A stretch of DNA of 64,000 nucleotides from VRUE01 sp963708115 (GCA_963708115.1 CAVPRX010000001.1:558001-622000); one strand, 5' to 3'. Counted from the stretch's first letter, positions 1 through 9,129 are shown. The notes: generated from the letters alone by a model not told the origin. Program-made: numbers and translations.

Positions 1-1257
1 GTGGGAGTAGAGAGTCGAGTGCCTTGCCTCGCGGTCGATCGAGACCATCGCCTTCTCGCCGGGGGCGAGCGGCTTCGGCTCGGCGACCATCTCACTGACC
101 GCGACGACGCCGGGCTCGGAGCTGAAGACGAAGTCATCGCCGGTCTCGACCTGCCAGAGCGGCCGCAGGCCGAGCGCGTCGGCGGAGAAGACGCACTCGT
201 CGCTGTGGCGGGCGATCAAGGCCACCGGGCCCTGGGCGAAGGGGCCCATCGCCTGGCGCAAGTACATGTAGAAGCGGTGCAGATCCTCGGGCAGGGCGCG
301 GATCTCGTTGACGATCGGCGGCACGACCATCTCCATCGCCTCGGCGAGGCTGAGCCCGTCGCGGTTGACCAGGGTGGCGATCGTCTGGTTGAGGTCCTGG
401 GAGTCCGAGGAGCCTGGCTGGATCGGGACGCTGAGCATGCGCGCCTCCTGGCGCAGCTGTTCGACCGTGTTGATCTCGCCGTTGTGGCCGAGGACCGAGA
501 AGGGCTGCACCCGCTTGAACGAGGGCCAGGTGTTGGTCGAGTAGCGGTTATGGCCGAAAGCACCGATCGTCTCGAAGCGCTCATCGCGCAGGTCCGGGTA
601 GTACTCACCGAGGATGTTCGGCGCGCCCATCACCTTGTAGACGCAGATCGTCGCCGAGATCGAGGGGACGTGGACGCCGAGCTCCCGCTCGAGCTCGATC
701 AGCAGGTCGAAGAGGACGCGGTCGCGGTGCGTGGCGTCGGCGACGAGGCCGGCGATCTGCCAGAAGTGCGGCTCCTCCTCACGCGCGGTCGGGCCGAGCG
801 CGGGCGAGTCGACGACGCCGATCCGCTCGGCGAGGATGCGGAAGCCGCCCTGACCGAGCAATTCGCGGGCGTCGTGCTGAACCTTCTCCAGGTCCTGGGA
901 GCGTTCGATGAAGACGTGGGCGACGGCGAAGGCGTCATCGAGGGTCAGCGAGGGGTCGTGGCCGCCGCTGCGCACCTCCTCGGCCCAGATCTTGCGCGGG
1001 ATGTCGAGCAGGAGGCCACAGCCGTCCCCCTCGCCATCGACATTGCCGGCGCGGTGGAGCATCTTCTGCAGGGCCGGGATCGCGCGTTCGATCGGTTCGT
1101 GGCTCGGCGTCGCGTCCTTGCGCACCGATGCGTAGATCGCACAGGCGTCCTTGTCCTCGACGCTGGGCGGCGAGACAAGTGGCCGGTAGGCACGCTCTGG
1201 CGAGTAGCGGACGGGGCCGCCCTCGCCGTGAAGCTCACGGGACTGGGTATTCGACAT
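1..1257 (-). CDS. gltB: Glutamate synthase large-subunit-like protein, N-terminal glutamine amidotransferase part (partial)
   Basis: The first 419 codons are visible; the rest runs off the left edge. The N-terminal segment resembles the class II glutamine amidotransferase domain of glutamate synthase, which releases ammonia from glutamine for transfer to 2-oxoglutarate. Diagnostic pieces are DACAIYASV near residue 37 (the conserved amidotransferase cysteine context), the downstream GEGDGCGLLLD, HNRYSTNTWPSF in the middle, and GHNGEINT about 20 residues later. The start ATG at 1257 has a strong GGGAGGT Shine-Dalgarno. The cysteine is not at residue 2, so N-terminal processing would be needed, as is usual in GltB. 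Downstream synthase domains cannot be checked here; a stand-alone amidotransferase is less likely given the motif pattern. Confidence 0.85.
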   Translation of the reverse strand, partial: MSNTQSRELHGEGGPVRYSPERAYRPLVSPPSVEDKDACAIYASVRKDATPSHEPIERAIPALQKMLHRAGNVDGEGDGCGLLLDIPRKIWAEEVRSGGHDPSLTLDDAFAVAHVFIERSQDLEKVQHDARELLGQGGFRILAERIGVVDSPALGPTAREEEPHFWQIAGLVADATHRDRVLFDLLIELERELGVHVPSISATICVYKVMGAPNILGEYYPDLRDERFETIGAFGHNRYSTNTWPSFKRVQPFSVLGHNGEINTVEQLRQEARMLSVPIQPGSSDSQDLNQTIATLVNRDGLSLAEAMEMVVPPIVNEIRALPEDLHRFYMYLRQAMGPFAQGPVALIARHSDECVFSADALGLRPLWQVETGDDFVFSSEPGVVAVSEMVAEPKPLAPGEKAMVSIDREARHSTLYSH

Positions 1258-1319
1258 CTTGACCTCCCGGTTTCCGCGCCTTCTCCGAGCGGGCGCGCGA
1301 CGGGTTGACGAGTTGTCGG

Positions 1320-1348
1320 ATTATAGGGCCGTCCGGCCGTCCGGCCTA
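1320..1348 (-). promoter_or_regulatory. Putative promoter of the glutamate synthase gene
   Basis: On the minus strand a perfect TATAAT -10 box (plus-strand 1320-1325) lies 63 bases before the start codon. Just upstream is a short tandem GGACGGCC repeat within 1328-1346. No convincing -35 box is visible, so an activator or an extended -10 may be involved. Confidence 0.45.
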
Positions 1349-1442
1349 GTCGATTTCTCGACAATCCCCAATCGAGACTGCATTTTCCCGCCGTATGCGC
1401 GGGTAAATAGCGAGAAACAGCGGGTGGGATGACCAGGGCAAC

Positions 1443-2051
1443 TCAGCCGGAACGAGGGTCGACAGGCGTCAGGTGGCGGCATGATCGGCGGTTGAGCCCG
1501 CAGAAGCCCTCCACCAAAATGGGGGCCTTCGCGCGCAGTGCGTATGCGTTCCCTCTGACAGGAACGGTGCGGACCGTCGCGTCCTTGCCGACGCCAACTC
1601 TCAGCTGAGCCAGCTTCACCCAGTCCGGCGCTACCCCCAAGACGAGAAAGCCACGGGGGGGTTTGCCGGGATCCTTGGCTGGCTCGACGATGCCCAGTGA
1701 CAAGCCGTTGCGCGCTGCTTCGGCAAGCGGTGAACACGACGCTGCCCCCTGACCAGCTTGAACGAGACACGCCACGCTTTCTCCGGAGGCCTCACCCATC
1801 ACTATCCAAATACCACCGGACGAAGTTCGAGCGAAGTGGGCGCTATCTACGCGGAGGGCTCCCGGTCCAACCACCCGCCGAAGGCTGACTTCCACATCCG
1901 GCGGCAGCTCCACTTCAGGGTCTCCTAGGAATTCGTACTGCCCAGCATCGACGAGGCCGGCAAACTCGTTTTCCTTCGGGGAATTCGCGCCGCCAGGCCG
2001 GATCGCGTACCAAAGAACGCCCGCGATCAAGACGATCCCGGCAAAAATCAA
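1443..2051 (-). CDS. Hypothetical membrane-anchored protein
   Basis: This is a 202-residue protein of unrecognised family. Residues 2-17 form one hydrophobic segment (IFAGIVLIAGVLWYAI) followed by a polar, mostly soluble region, which predicts a single N-terminal membrane anchor with an external domain. Two cysteines near the C-terminus (FCGLNRRSC) could pair outside the cell. No ATG or GTG precedes the hydrophobic segment in frame; the TTG at 2051, with AGGA a few bases upstream, is the best start. It lies downstream of the small secreted protein gene at 2187-2573 in the same direction, separated from it by a hairpin. No function is proposed. Confidence 0.55.
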   Translation of the reverse strand: MIFAGIVLIAGVLWYAIRPGGANSPKENEFAGLVDAGQYEFLGDPEVELPPDVEVSLRRVVGPGALRVDSAHFARTSSGGIWIVMGEASGESVACLVQAGQGAASCSPLAEAARNGLSLGIVEPAKDPGKPPRGFLVLGVAPDWVKLAQLRVGVGKDATVRTVPVRGNAYALRAKAPILVEGFCGLNRRSCRHLTPVDPRSG

Positions 2052-2101
2052 GGTTTTCCTGACTGGTGAAGAGATTAGAGGCTCACCTCAGTGTGAACTT
2101 A

Positions 2102-2130
2102 GGGGTGGCGCCAGCAGAAGGCGCCACCCC
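2102..2130 (-). terminator. Strong GC hairpin downstream of the secreted-protein gene
   Basis: An 11-bp perfect inverted repeat (GGGGTGGCGCC / GGCGCCACCCC) encloses a 7-base loop. It starts about 57 bases after the stop of the 2187-2573 gene on the minus strand. There is no T-tract, so this would be an actinobacterial-type hairpin terminator or an mRNA-stabilising end. Confidence 0.5.
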
Positions 2131-2186
2131 CGTAACGTTCGGATACTCAGCAGCGCTCGCTCGACGCGAGCCGCTGGCGATCCGAG

Positions 2187-2573
2187 CTATGCGGTGTAAG
2201 CCCTGCCGTGGACGATGTTTCCACCGCCGGCGTTGTTGCGGATGACAGGGGTCAAGACCTCGCTGGTCCCTTGCGCGGCATAGACGCCCTGGCCTGGACC
2301 GCCTGAGCAGGCCTGGACCACCGGGGCGCCGCCAACACGGCTGCCATATACACAAACGCTGTGCTGATCGCCCCAGCCGTAGACCGCGTAGAGCGAGCGC
2401 GGCGCGCCGTAGCACGCGATCCAACCGGGAAGAGCTTGCCCCTCGCAGTAGGTCGTCGTGGTGAAGGCCTGCGAATTCGCCGGCGAGGCGGCGAATATAC
2501 CCAGGCACATCGCTAGCACTGCAGCGCCCAGGGCAAGCAGCACCTTGGGATGAAAGCTGATTGATTCGGCCAT
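2187..2573 (-). CDS. Small secreted cysteine-containing protein
   Basis: This 128-residue product carries a clear signal peptide: basic start, then LLALGAAVLAMCLGIFAA and a likely cleavage after SPANSQA near residue 37. The mature part is about 90 residues with four cysteines in short, Gly/Tyr-rich contexts (YCEG, ACYG, VCVYG, ACSGG), suggesting a disulfide-bonded extracellular fold. The start ATG at 2573 was preferred to an upstream in-frame ATG because the signal peptide begins right after it and GGGAG sits at the expected spacing. No family is recognised. It is followed by a strong hairpin, so it is probably monocistronic. Confidence 0.65.
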   Translation of the reverse strand: MAESISFHPKVLLALGAAVLAMCLGIFAASPANSQAFTTTTYCEGQALPGWIACYGAPRSLYAVYGWGDQHSVCVYGSRVGGAPVVQACSGGPGQGVYAAQGTSEVLTPVIRNNAGGGNIVHGRAYTA

Positions 2574-2703
2574 GTGGCGACTCCCATCGTCGTATTGTTG
2601 AGCAATAGATCGTGCGTTGCCGATCTTCACCCGCGGGGAGAATGCGCCGCCTAACCAATGCGGGAAAAACCCATTGAGGAAATGTGCCACTTTGGGGCAA
2701 GGA

Positions 2704-3882
2704 TCAAGCGAGCTCGTCAAACTGCAAAGCCAACTGGAACTCTGCTCCGCAATCGTCCAGCGAGCGACCGATGCATTCCTCCACGGCCCGGATTCGATTC
2801 GTGACAGTGCGCCGGTTTACGCCGAGGATGGCCGCGGCCGAAGAGAGATTGCGACTAGCAGTCAGGTAGGCCCGGAGGGTCTGCCGCAACACCTCTCCCC
2901 CATCTCGCTCCGTGGTCAAAGGGGCGAGAAAAAGCTGACGCAACGAGGTGACGAGGAGATCGTCTTGGAGCATCGAGGCAAGGAGGGGGATGTCCGCGTA
3001 GCGGACAAACCTCCTGGAGCTGCGCAGGGCGACCGGCATCGCTGCCCGTGCCTGCCTATGTGTCAGGCGCCACCCGGCTAGCCCCTGGGCCGGCTCGCCG
3101 AACGCCACAGTCATCGCGGCAGGGGCGTCGGCGGCGAAGGCAAGCTCCTGCTCGACTGTGGGCCGGCTACGCCCTCCTATCCAAGCCCAGACCACGCCGT
3201 CGCCGTCGCCGTCGCGGGCGAAGAGCAGTTGGCGATCCAGCGCTGTGGCGAAGCGTCGCAGTGCCTCCACCGCCCCCGGCCCTGCGGCAAGTGCGCCCAG
3301 GTGCCATCGGTCAAATTCGTAGCCGAACTCGGAGGTGTCCAGGAGCTCACCGGCAAGCAGCCGCCTAACGCGTTCGGCGCGACGCTCCTCGAGGGAGTCA
3401 CGCCGAACCTCCGACTCGCGTGCGTACTCCTCGGCTACGGTGACTAGAAGGCGGTCGAAGACGACTGCCTGACTTCTGGAGATGCGATGGACGATGTCGA
3501 CCACGGAAGGATCACTATCGTCGGCGCCCAGCATGATGAAGTCACTCAGCACCGCGTATCCGGCGAAATAGCGGCGGAGGACGGTGTCGAGGCTTACCTC
3601 ACTACGGGCTGCCAGGTGCGCCTGGACAAGGAGGGCCGTTGGGACCGGAGGAGCGCGCTCCTCCCCCAGCTCGATGGCTGCCAAGCCGTAGTCGAGCGCG
3701 GCGGAGACCGCCGTGCGCAAGCCCGCGGCGTAACCAGGGTCGGCTACCTCGGCAGGATTGGAAACCGAGTAGACACGCGTGAGGGCCGCCTCCTCAATCT
3801 CCGTTCGACGTTTTTGAAGTCGTGCATGGAGGACGGCTCGTGCCCGGCCAAGCGGGCCTGGTGCTAAGGGCGCATTGCCCAA
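2704..3882 (-). CDS. PucR-family helix-turn-helix transcriptional regulator
   Basis: A 392-residue cytoplasmic regulator. The last ~60 residues carry the PucR C-terminal helix-turn-helix (LTASRNLSSAAAILGVNRRT then VTNRIRAVEECIG), a domain found in regulators of purine, sugar-diacid and other catabolic genes. The N-terminal ~200 residues are helical and resemble the RsbRD-like sensor region common in actinobacterial members. No effector can be assigned. The only workable start is TTG at 3882, and the upstream ~90 bases are locally A/T-rich (3885-3912), consistent with its promoter. Neighbours are the small secreted protein gene downstream and a cupin gene upstream, neither an obvious target. 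Confidence 0.8.
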   Translation of the reverse strand: MGNAPLAPGPLGRARAVLHARLQKRRTEIEEAALTRVYSVSNPAEVADPGYAAGLRTAVSAALDYGLAAIELGEERAPPVPTALLVQAHLAARSEVSLDTVLRRYFAGYAVLSDFIMLGADDSDPSVVDIVHRISRSQAVVFDRLLVTVAEEYARESEVRRDSLEERRAERVRRLLAGELLDTSEFGYEFDRWHLGALAAGPGAVEALRRFATALDRQLLFARDGDGDGVVWAWIGGRSRPTVEQELAFAADAPAAMTVAFGEPAQGLAGWRLTHRQARAAMPVALRSSRRFVRYADIPLLASMLQDDLLVTSLRQLFLAPLTTERDGGEVLRQTLRAYLTASRNLSSAAAILGVNRRTVTNRIRAVEECIGRSLDDCGAEFQLALQFDELA

Positions 3883-3979
3883 AAAATGGGAACTTTGACG
3901 TTTATAGTCTGAAAAGCCTAGCGCCTCCTCCCCCCTCGGGCCGCTCCCTCGCCGCTCATTGGACGCACGTTTACCGGGG

Positions 3980-4354
3980 CTAGGCGAAGGACGGCGGCGA
4001 GTAGTCGCCGGCCGGGTGGACGCCGATCAGCATTGCCGTGACTGGAGCCTCGGAGCGGTTGAGGATCGTGCGGCTTGCGGGCGGCTCGATCGAGGCAAAG
4101 GTGCCCGCCGGCGCCGGGTGATCCTCCCCGTCGAGCCGCATCACGGCCTCGCCCTCGAGCACGATGTAGAGCTCGACCTGGCCGCTCTGGGCCTCGTCGT
4201 GCTCGGGGATCTGCCCGCCGGGCGCGATCTCGACCAGGTTGAAACCGAAGGCCGAGGTGCCGAGCGCCTTGCGCGCCAGCTTCCAGGTCGCCTCACCCGA
4301 GCCCTCCATCGACTCGAACTCGTCGCGGTGCCTGATCGTATAGCCCTCGCCCAT
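3980..4354 (-). CDS. Cupin domain protein
   Basis: A 124-residue single-domain cupin. The two cupin motifs are recognisable: HDEAQSGQVELYIVLEG around residues 51-67 (motif 1, with a metal-ligand type H...E pattern) and HPAPAGTFASIEP around residues 78-90 (motif 2). Such stand-alone cupins are metal-binding beta-barrels with varied roles; the substrate is unknown. The start ATG at 4354 has a strong GGAGGAA Shine-Dalgarno, and this rules out the long overlapping upstream reading frame. It begins 17 bases after the stop of the TolB-like gene, so the two are probably cotranscribed. Confidence 0.75.
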   Translation of the reverse strand: MGEGYTIRHRDEFESMEGSGEATWKLARKALGTSAFGFNLVEIAPGGQIPEHDEAQSGQVELYIVLEGEAVMRLDGEDHPAPAGTFASIEPPASRTILNRSEAPVTAMLIGVHPAGDYSPPSFA

Positions 4355-4371
4355 CTCGATTCCTCCCCGGG

Positions 4372-5421
4372 TCAGCGGCTCCAGCCGGGTTCGAAGGCGT
4401 TCTTCGCGAGCACCTTCGGCTTGCCGCCGCCGTAGGGAACGGTCGCGACATTGTGACCCGGCCCCGGTTCGAAGCCGCCGGTCGCGCCGAGGACGAGCTT
4501 GCCGTCGGCGGAGAGCGCGGTACCGGCGAAGCCCTGCTCGGTGGCTTCGATCAGTGGGCGCTGGGCGCCGGTCTGCGGATTGACGGTGACCGCGTAGGTC
4601 GTGTCCTGGCCGTTGAACTGGGCCAGCAGGCGCTTGCCGTTGGCGGACCACTGGGTCGGATACAGGCCCTGGAGGAGCGGCCCGACGTTCGTGTGGGTCA
4701 GCCGCCGCACCTGCTTCCCGACCGGGTTCATCAGGTAGAGCTCGTTCTTGGGGCCGTATTTACGCTGCTTGGCGCCGAGCTGCTTGACGAAGACGATCTT
4801 GTTGTTCGGCCCCCAGAGCGGGTCGAGCGAGCGCTGGTCGCTGGTGAGTCGCACCGGCTGGGCGACGCGGAGTGGCTGCCCCATCGGGACGTCGTAGCGG
4901 TAGACGTCGCTTCGAGGCGGGAAGCTTTCGCTCGCCGCGCTGCTGTACACGAGCTGCCCGCCTTCGGGCGCGAAGCTGACACCCGAGAAGGAGCCGCGCG
5001 CGATCGTCTGCTGAGCGCCGGTGACGGTGTCGATCAGGACGAGGCGCTTGGCGCCTAGTTCGGGGCCGAGCACGGCGACGATAGAGGCCGAGTCTGGCGA
5101 CCAGGCGAAGGTTGAGGCTTCGCGCCAACCGGTGACCAGCCTGCTCACCGGCGCGCTGCCGTCCGCGGGCACCAGCATCAGTTCGGGCTGGGAGGAGCGG
5201 CCTTTGCCCTGGTGGAGAAAGGCGACTATCTGGCCATCCGGCGAGACCCGCGGATTGGATCCCGTCGCAAGCTTCCGTGCTCCCGAGCCGTCGTCCGCAG
5301 CCGACCAGACGCTGGGGTTGAACGGGCTACGGGAAAAGACGAGCGTCGCGTGGGCCATCGCCGGGACGGCGAGGAGAACAATCAGGAGCAGAAGTGCGGG
5401 AACCCATCTCAGCCTGGACAT
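4372..5421 (-). CDS. Secreted TolB-like beta-propeller (PD40/WD40-like repeats)
   Basis: This is a 349-residue exported protein. Residues 1-26 are a signal peptide (basic start, then VPALLLLIVLLAVPAMAHA). The rest consists of repeated blades with the PD40 pattern: RVSPDGQIVAFL, FAWSPDSASIVAV, VSFAPEGGQLVYS, PLWGPNNKIVFV, TQWSANGKRLLAQ and TALSADGKLVLGA. These blades form a six- to seven-bladed propeller as in TolB, usually a protein- or ligand-binding scaffold in the envelope. No catalytic domain is attached. A second, independent PD40 protein lies at 40853-42178. Confidence 0.8.
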   Translation of the reverse strand: MSRLRWVPALLLLIVLLAVPAMAHATLVFSRSPFNPSVWSAADDGSGARKLATGSNPRVSPDGQIVAFLHQGKGRSSQPELMLVPADGSAPVSRLVTGWREASTFAWSPDSASIVAVLGPELGAKRLVLIDTVTGAQQTIARGSFSGVSFAPEGGQLVYSSAASESFPPRSDVYRYDVPMGQPLRVAQPVRLTSDQRSLDPLWGPNNKIVFVKQLGAKQRKYGPKNELYLMNPVGKQVRRLTHTNVGPLLQGLYPTQWSANGKRLLAQFNGQDTTYAVTVNPQTGAQRPLIEATEQGFAGTALSADGKLVLGATGGFEPGPGHNVATVPYGGGKPKVLAKNAFEPGWSR

Positions 5422-5469
5422 ATGACGATCCTAGTGACGACGACGGGCGGCTTTTCTACCGACTCACAC

Positions 5470-5835
5470 TCAGGGGCCGACGATCGCCGCCGCGACGAGG
5501 CCGCCGCTGACACCGAGGAATGAGACGACCGCCAGCACCCGGTACCAGGGTTGTTTCTCGACCTCAGGGTCGAAGGCGAGCGGTACGAAGAGGAACGGGT
5601 TGACCAGCGTGCCGAAGACGAGCGCTACGGCAATTGCGGTCGGCAGGTCGGGGACCGCGAGGCCGACGCCGATCAGGATCAGCCCCATCATCACGTAGTC
5701 GAGATGAACCTGGCGGATCCGCTGCGGGGCGACGATCCCGATCCGCTGCAGCCACTCGCGCTTCTCCTCGCGGACCACCATCGCCCAGCCGAGCAGGCCA
5801 CCGAGGGCAAGCTCGATCAGGCCGATCTGGATCAT
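5470..5835 (-). CDS. Small four-helix integral membrane protein
   Basis: A 121-residue protein with four hydrophobic segments at roughly residues 2-20, 45-61, 66-88 and 99-119. It follows thrB on the same strand after a gap of about 25 bases and is probably the last gene of the lysA-hom-thrC-thrB operon. The ATG at 5835 was chosen; an in-frame GTG at 5844 is equally possible. The segment QVHLDYVMMGLILIG vaguely recalls the His-containing helix of hydroxylaminobenzene mutase/styrene-oxide isomerase-like four-helix proteins, but this is a weak visual resemblance. Function unknown. Confidence 0.6.
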   Translation of the reverse strand: MIQIGLIELALGGLLGWAMVVREEKREWLQRIGIVAPQRIRQVHLDYVMMGLILIGVGLAVPDLPTAIAVALVFGTLVNPFLFVPLAFDPEVEKQPWYRVLAVVSFLGVSGGLVAAAIVGP

Positions 5836-5860
5836 CCAGGTCACTAGTCGGCCATCCAGG

Positions 5861-6748
5861 TCAGAGCTCGGGGACGTCGGCGCCCTGGTCGGTAAAGGGG
5901 ATGCGCTGGATCTCGGCCCAGTCCCCGCAACGGCGCTCCAGCGCCTCGCTGACCTTGCCGGCTTCGTCCCAGGTGGTCCAGACGAGGACGGTGGGCCCGG
6001 CGCCCGAGATCGTCGCGCCGAGGGCGCCGATCTCCCGGGCACCTTCGACCAGCTCCATCGAGCGGGGATAGAGACCACGGCGGCGCCCCTGGTGGATGTT
6101 GTCCTTGAGGCTGGCGGCGATCAGGCTGAGGTCGCCTCGGTAGAGACCCAGGGTCAGGCGGGCGGCAGAGAAGATGTTGCCGAGCGCATCACCGAGCGGG
6201 ATTTCCTCCGGGATCGCCTCGCGCGCCTGCTCGGTTGGGACGTCCTCCTCGCGGGGGATGACGAGGATGCCCTCGAGCCCGTCCGGCGGCGGGAACCGCG
6301 AGCAGTCGGGCGAACCCCCCTCGGGAATCGGATCGCAGATGACGAAGCCCCCGAAGATCGCCGCGGCGACGTTATCTGGGTGACCCTCCAGCTCGGTCGC
6401 ACGAGCCAGCATCTCCTCCTCGGTGAGCGCCAGCTCGTAGAGATGGTCGGCCGCATAGAGGCCGGCGACGATTGCGGCTGCGCTTGAGCCGAGGCCGCGC
6501 CCCAGCGGAACCGTCTGCTTGAGGCGGAAGGCGATCCCGTCGGCGGAGTGCAGGGTCTCGAACGCCCTGACGATCAGGTTGTCGCGCCCGGTGGGCACGT
6601 CGAGCCCGGCCGGATCGAAGGAGAACGCGGCGGTCTCCTCGACTTCCAGCTCGAGGAAGAGGTCGAGCGCCGCGGCCATCACGTCGTAGCCCGGCCCGAG
6701 GTTGGCCGAGGAGGCAGGCACGCGGACAAGCCGGCGGCGGGCGGTCAA
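5861..6748 (-). CDS. thrB: Homoserine kinase
   Basis: A 295-residue GHMP-superfamily kinase that phosphorylates homoserine with ATP in threonine synthesis. Seen directly: the N-terminal VRVPASSANLGPGYD typical of ThrB, the ATP-binding glycine-rich loop PLGRGLGSSAAAIVAGL around residues 80-96, and the C-terminal GHMP motif GATISGAGPTVLV. The start is a TTG at 6748 that overlaps the thrC stop (ATTGA), giving translational coupling; no better ATG precedes the conserved N-terminus. Length is normal for the family. It sits directly downstream of thrC and hom, so the threonine branch is complete from aspartate semialdehyde. Confidence 0.93.
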   Translation of the reverse strand: MTARRRLVRVPASSANLGPGYDVMAAALDLFLELEVEETAAFSFDPAGLDVPTGRDNLIVRAFETLHSADGIAFRLKQTVPLGRGLGSSAAAIVAGLYAADHLYELALTEEEMLARATELEGHPDNVAAAIFGGFVICDPIPEGGSPDCSRFPPPDGLEGILVIPREEDVPTEQAREAIPEEIPLGDALGNIFSAARLTLGLYRGDLSLIAASLKDNIHQGRRRGLYPRSMELVEGAREIGALGATISGAGPTVLVWTTWDEAGKVSEALERRCGDWAEIQRIPFTDQGADVPEL

Positions 6749-7779
6749 TCGAACACCGCCCGCTCGACCGCGCTCAGGTCGTTTTCGCAGTTGATCACGG
6801 CGGGGGCTTTGGAAAGCGCCGTATCGGGGTCCTTGAGGCCGTGCCCGGTGAGAACGCAGACGACCGACTCCGGCGCCGGCGCACCGTCGACCACCGGCAG
6901 GCCGTGGGCAAGCAAGCCGGCGACCGAGGCTGCCGAGGCGGGCTCGCAGAAGACACCCTCGCTCGCCGCCAGCCAGCGGTAGGCAGCGAGGATCTGCTCG
7001 TCGGAGACCGCCGCCACTCGCCCGCGAGAGGCGGTGAAAGCGGCCATCGCCTCCTCCCACCGGGCCGGGTTGCCAATCCTGATCGCCGAGGCGACGGTCT
7101 CTGGCTTGGCGACGGGAGCGCCGTCGACGAGCGGCGCGGCGCCCTCGGCCTGGAAGCCGTAGACGATCGGGGCGACGCCGAGCTCTTCGAAGCCGCGCCA
7201 GTAGGCGGTCACGTTGCCGGCGTTGCCGACCGGGATCGCGAGCGCGCCAGGGGCCTCGCCAAGCTCCTCGACGACCTCGAACGCCGCCGTCTTCTGACCC
7301 TCGATCCGGTAGGGGTTGACCGAGTTGACCAGCTCGATCGGGTGCTTGTCGGCCAGCTTGCGGACGATCTGCAGCGCCTCGTCGAAGTTCCCCTGCAAAG
7401 CGACTACGCGGGCACCGTGCATCAAGGCCTGCGCCAGCTTGCCGATCGCGATCTTGCCCTCAGGCACGATCACCGCCCCGCGCATGCCCGCCCGCGCGGC
7501 GTAGGCGGCGGCGCTTGCCGCGGTGTTCCCGGTCGAGGCGCAGATCACCGCCTCCGCCCCCCGTCCCTTGGCCCGCGAAACGGCCACGGTCATCCCCCGG
7601 TCCTTGAACGACCCCGTCGGGTTCGCTCCCTCAAACTTGAGGTAGGCGCGAACTTCGAGCCGCTCCGAGAGGCGCGGCGCCTCGATCAGCGGCGTCGACC
7701 CCTCATTGAGGGAGACGATCGGATCCCCGTCCTCCAGGGGAAGATGGTCACGAAAACGCTCGATAAGTGGCCTAGGCAT
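6745..7779 (-). CDS. thrC: Threonine synthase
   Basis: A 344-residue fold-type II PLP enzyme that converts O-phosphohomoserine to threonine. NPTGSFKDRGM (near residue 55) contains the PLP-binding lysine, CASTGNTAAS the phosphate-contact loop, and PVGNAGNVTAYW the glycine-rich cofactor loop. The start at 7779 (MPRPLIERFR) was preferred to an upstream in-frame codon because it matches the family N-terminus and the extra 21 residues look non-native (Pro/His-rich). It overlaps thrB by four bases at its 3' end and follows hom after 126 bases. Confidence 0.93.
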   Translation of the reverse strand: MPRPLIERFRDHLPLEDGDPIVSLNEGSTPLIEAPRLSERLEVRAYLKFEGANPTGSFKDRGMTVAVSRAKGRGAEAVICASTGNTAASAAAYAARAGMRGAVIVPEGKIAIGKLAQALMHGARVVALQGNFDEALQIVRKLADKHPIELVNSVNPYRIEGQKTAAFEVVEELGEAPGALAIPVGNAGNVTAYWRGFEELGVAPIVYGFQAEGAAPLVDGAPVAKPETVASAIRIGNPARWEEAMAAFTASRGRVAAVSDEQILAAYRWLAASEGVFCEPASAASVAGLLAHGLPVVDGAPAPESVVCVLTGHGLKDPDTALSKAPAVINCENDLSAVERAVFD

Positions 7780-7905
7780 GGCTGACGGCCCCGAAAACCA
7801 AGCAGGTCGGTGGACGCAGGGAGGGCGGTGAGGGGAGCGCACTTTTCGTGCGTGACCCGATCCGACCGACCGAGGACGCCGAGATGCGCCGGTTTGCAGG
7901 GGCCG

Positions 7906-9129
7906 TCAAACGAACTCCTCCTCGATGACGCGTATGAACCGCGGCGCCGAGCGGATGTCGCCGAGCCCGCCGATCTCCTCTACCGCCGCCGCAAAGCGCG
8001 ACTCCAGGCACTCGTGGACGACCATCACCAGGCGCGCATCGTCGCCGATGCCGCGCTGCACGACGCTCTTCACCGAGATCTCGTTCTCGCCCAGCACTTG
8101 GGCGATACGGGCGAGCACACCCGGCTCGTCGGCAACCTCGAGGTGCAGGTAAAAAGAGGAGGGCACGTCGGCGACCAGCGGCAGCTGCTCGCGCGCCTCG
8201 TGCACTGGGGCGTCGCCGGAGAGAACCGAGACGACGTCGCCGAGCACCGCGGAGGCAGTCTCGACACCGCCGGCGCCGGGGCCCGACATCGTCACCTCGG
8301 TGATTGCCGGCGCCTCGACCATGACCGCATTGAAGGGCCCGCCGACCGGGGCCAGCGGGTGGCCGCTGTAGAGGAAGCAGGGGAAGACGCGCACGCTGAT
8401 TCCGCCGTCGCGGCGCTCGGCGACGCCGAGCAGCTTCAGCGAGAGGTCGAGCTCCTTGGCGTAGGCGAGGTCATCGGGCTGGATCGCCTCGATTCCCTCG
8501 TAGGCGACCTGGTCGAGGGTGACCGCGGTATGGAAGGCGAGCCGGGCGAGGATCGCCATCTTCGCCGCGGCGTCGGCGCCGTTGACGTCGGCGCTCGGAT
8601 CGGCCTCGGCGTAACCCAGCTCCTGCGCCCGCGCCAGCACCTGCTCGTAAGCGGCGCCGCTTGAGGCCATCTCGCTGAGGATGAAGTTGGTCGTCCCGTT
8701 GACGATCCCGAAGACCTTGTCGATCTCGGTGACGCCGAAGCTCTCCTGGATCGTGCGCACGATCGGGATCACGCCGGCGACGGCGGCCTCGAAACGGAGC
8801 TGCACCCCGGCCTCGCGGGCGACGCCGAAAAGCTCCTCGCCGTGTTGGGCGAGCAGTTGCTTGTTGGCGGTGACGACCGGGTGGCCCGCCCGCAGCGCGT
8901 CGAGCACGTAGGTGCGCGCGGGATCGGTGCCGCCGATCAGCTCGACGATCAGGTCGGAGCGCTCGAGGATGTCGCTGAAGTCGCCCTCGCCGCGGGTCAG
9001 CGTGCCGGCCAGCTCCGGGCGCCGCCCGGTGGCCGCTTCGACAGCATCGGCGCGTTCGGCGAGCAGGCCGGCAAAAGCCGCGCCGACGGTGCCGTGGCCG
9101 AGCAGGCCAATGCGGACCGGTTCAGCCAT
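7906..9129 (-). CDS. hom: Homoserine dehydrogenase
   Basis: A 407-residue NAD(P)-dependent enzyme reducing aspartate semialdehyde to homoserine. The Rossmann motif GLLGHGTVGAAF is at residues 8-19; the catalytic domain includes NGTTNFIL and the family signature region KMAILARLAF. Residues ~325-400 form an ACT domain (FYLHLEVADEPGVLARIAQV), the usual site for feedback inhibition by threonine. Its ATG overlaps the last eight bases of lysA, so translation is probably coupled. Confidence 0.94.
   Translation of the reverse strand: MAEPVRIGLLGHGTVGAAFAGLLAERADAVEAATGRRPELAGTLTRGEGDFSDILERSDLIVELIGGTDPARTYVLDALRAGHPVVTANKQLLAQHGEELFGVAREAGVQLRFEAAVAGVIPIVRTIQESFGVTEIDKVFGIVNGTTNFILSEMASSGAAYEQVLARAQELGYAEADPSADVNGADAAAKMAILARLAFHTAVTLDQVAYEGIEAIQPDDLAYAKELDLSLKLLGVAERRDGGISVRVFPCFLYSGHPLAPVGGPFNAVMVEAPAITEVTMSGPGAGGVETASAVLGDVVSVLSGDAPVHEAREQLPLVADVPSSFYLHLEVADEPGVLARIAQVLGENEISVKSVVQRGIGDDARLVMVVHECLESRFAAAVEEIGGLGDIRSAPRFIRVIEEEFV

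Noticed and set aside
1..1308. Long open plus-strand frame at the left edge
   Set aside because: It is antisense to the glutamate synthase gene; its product lacks any family motif, while the minus strand shows the amidotransferase signatures and a good ribosome-binding site.
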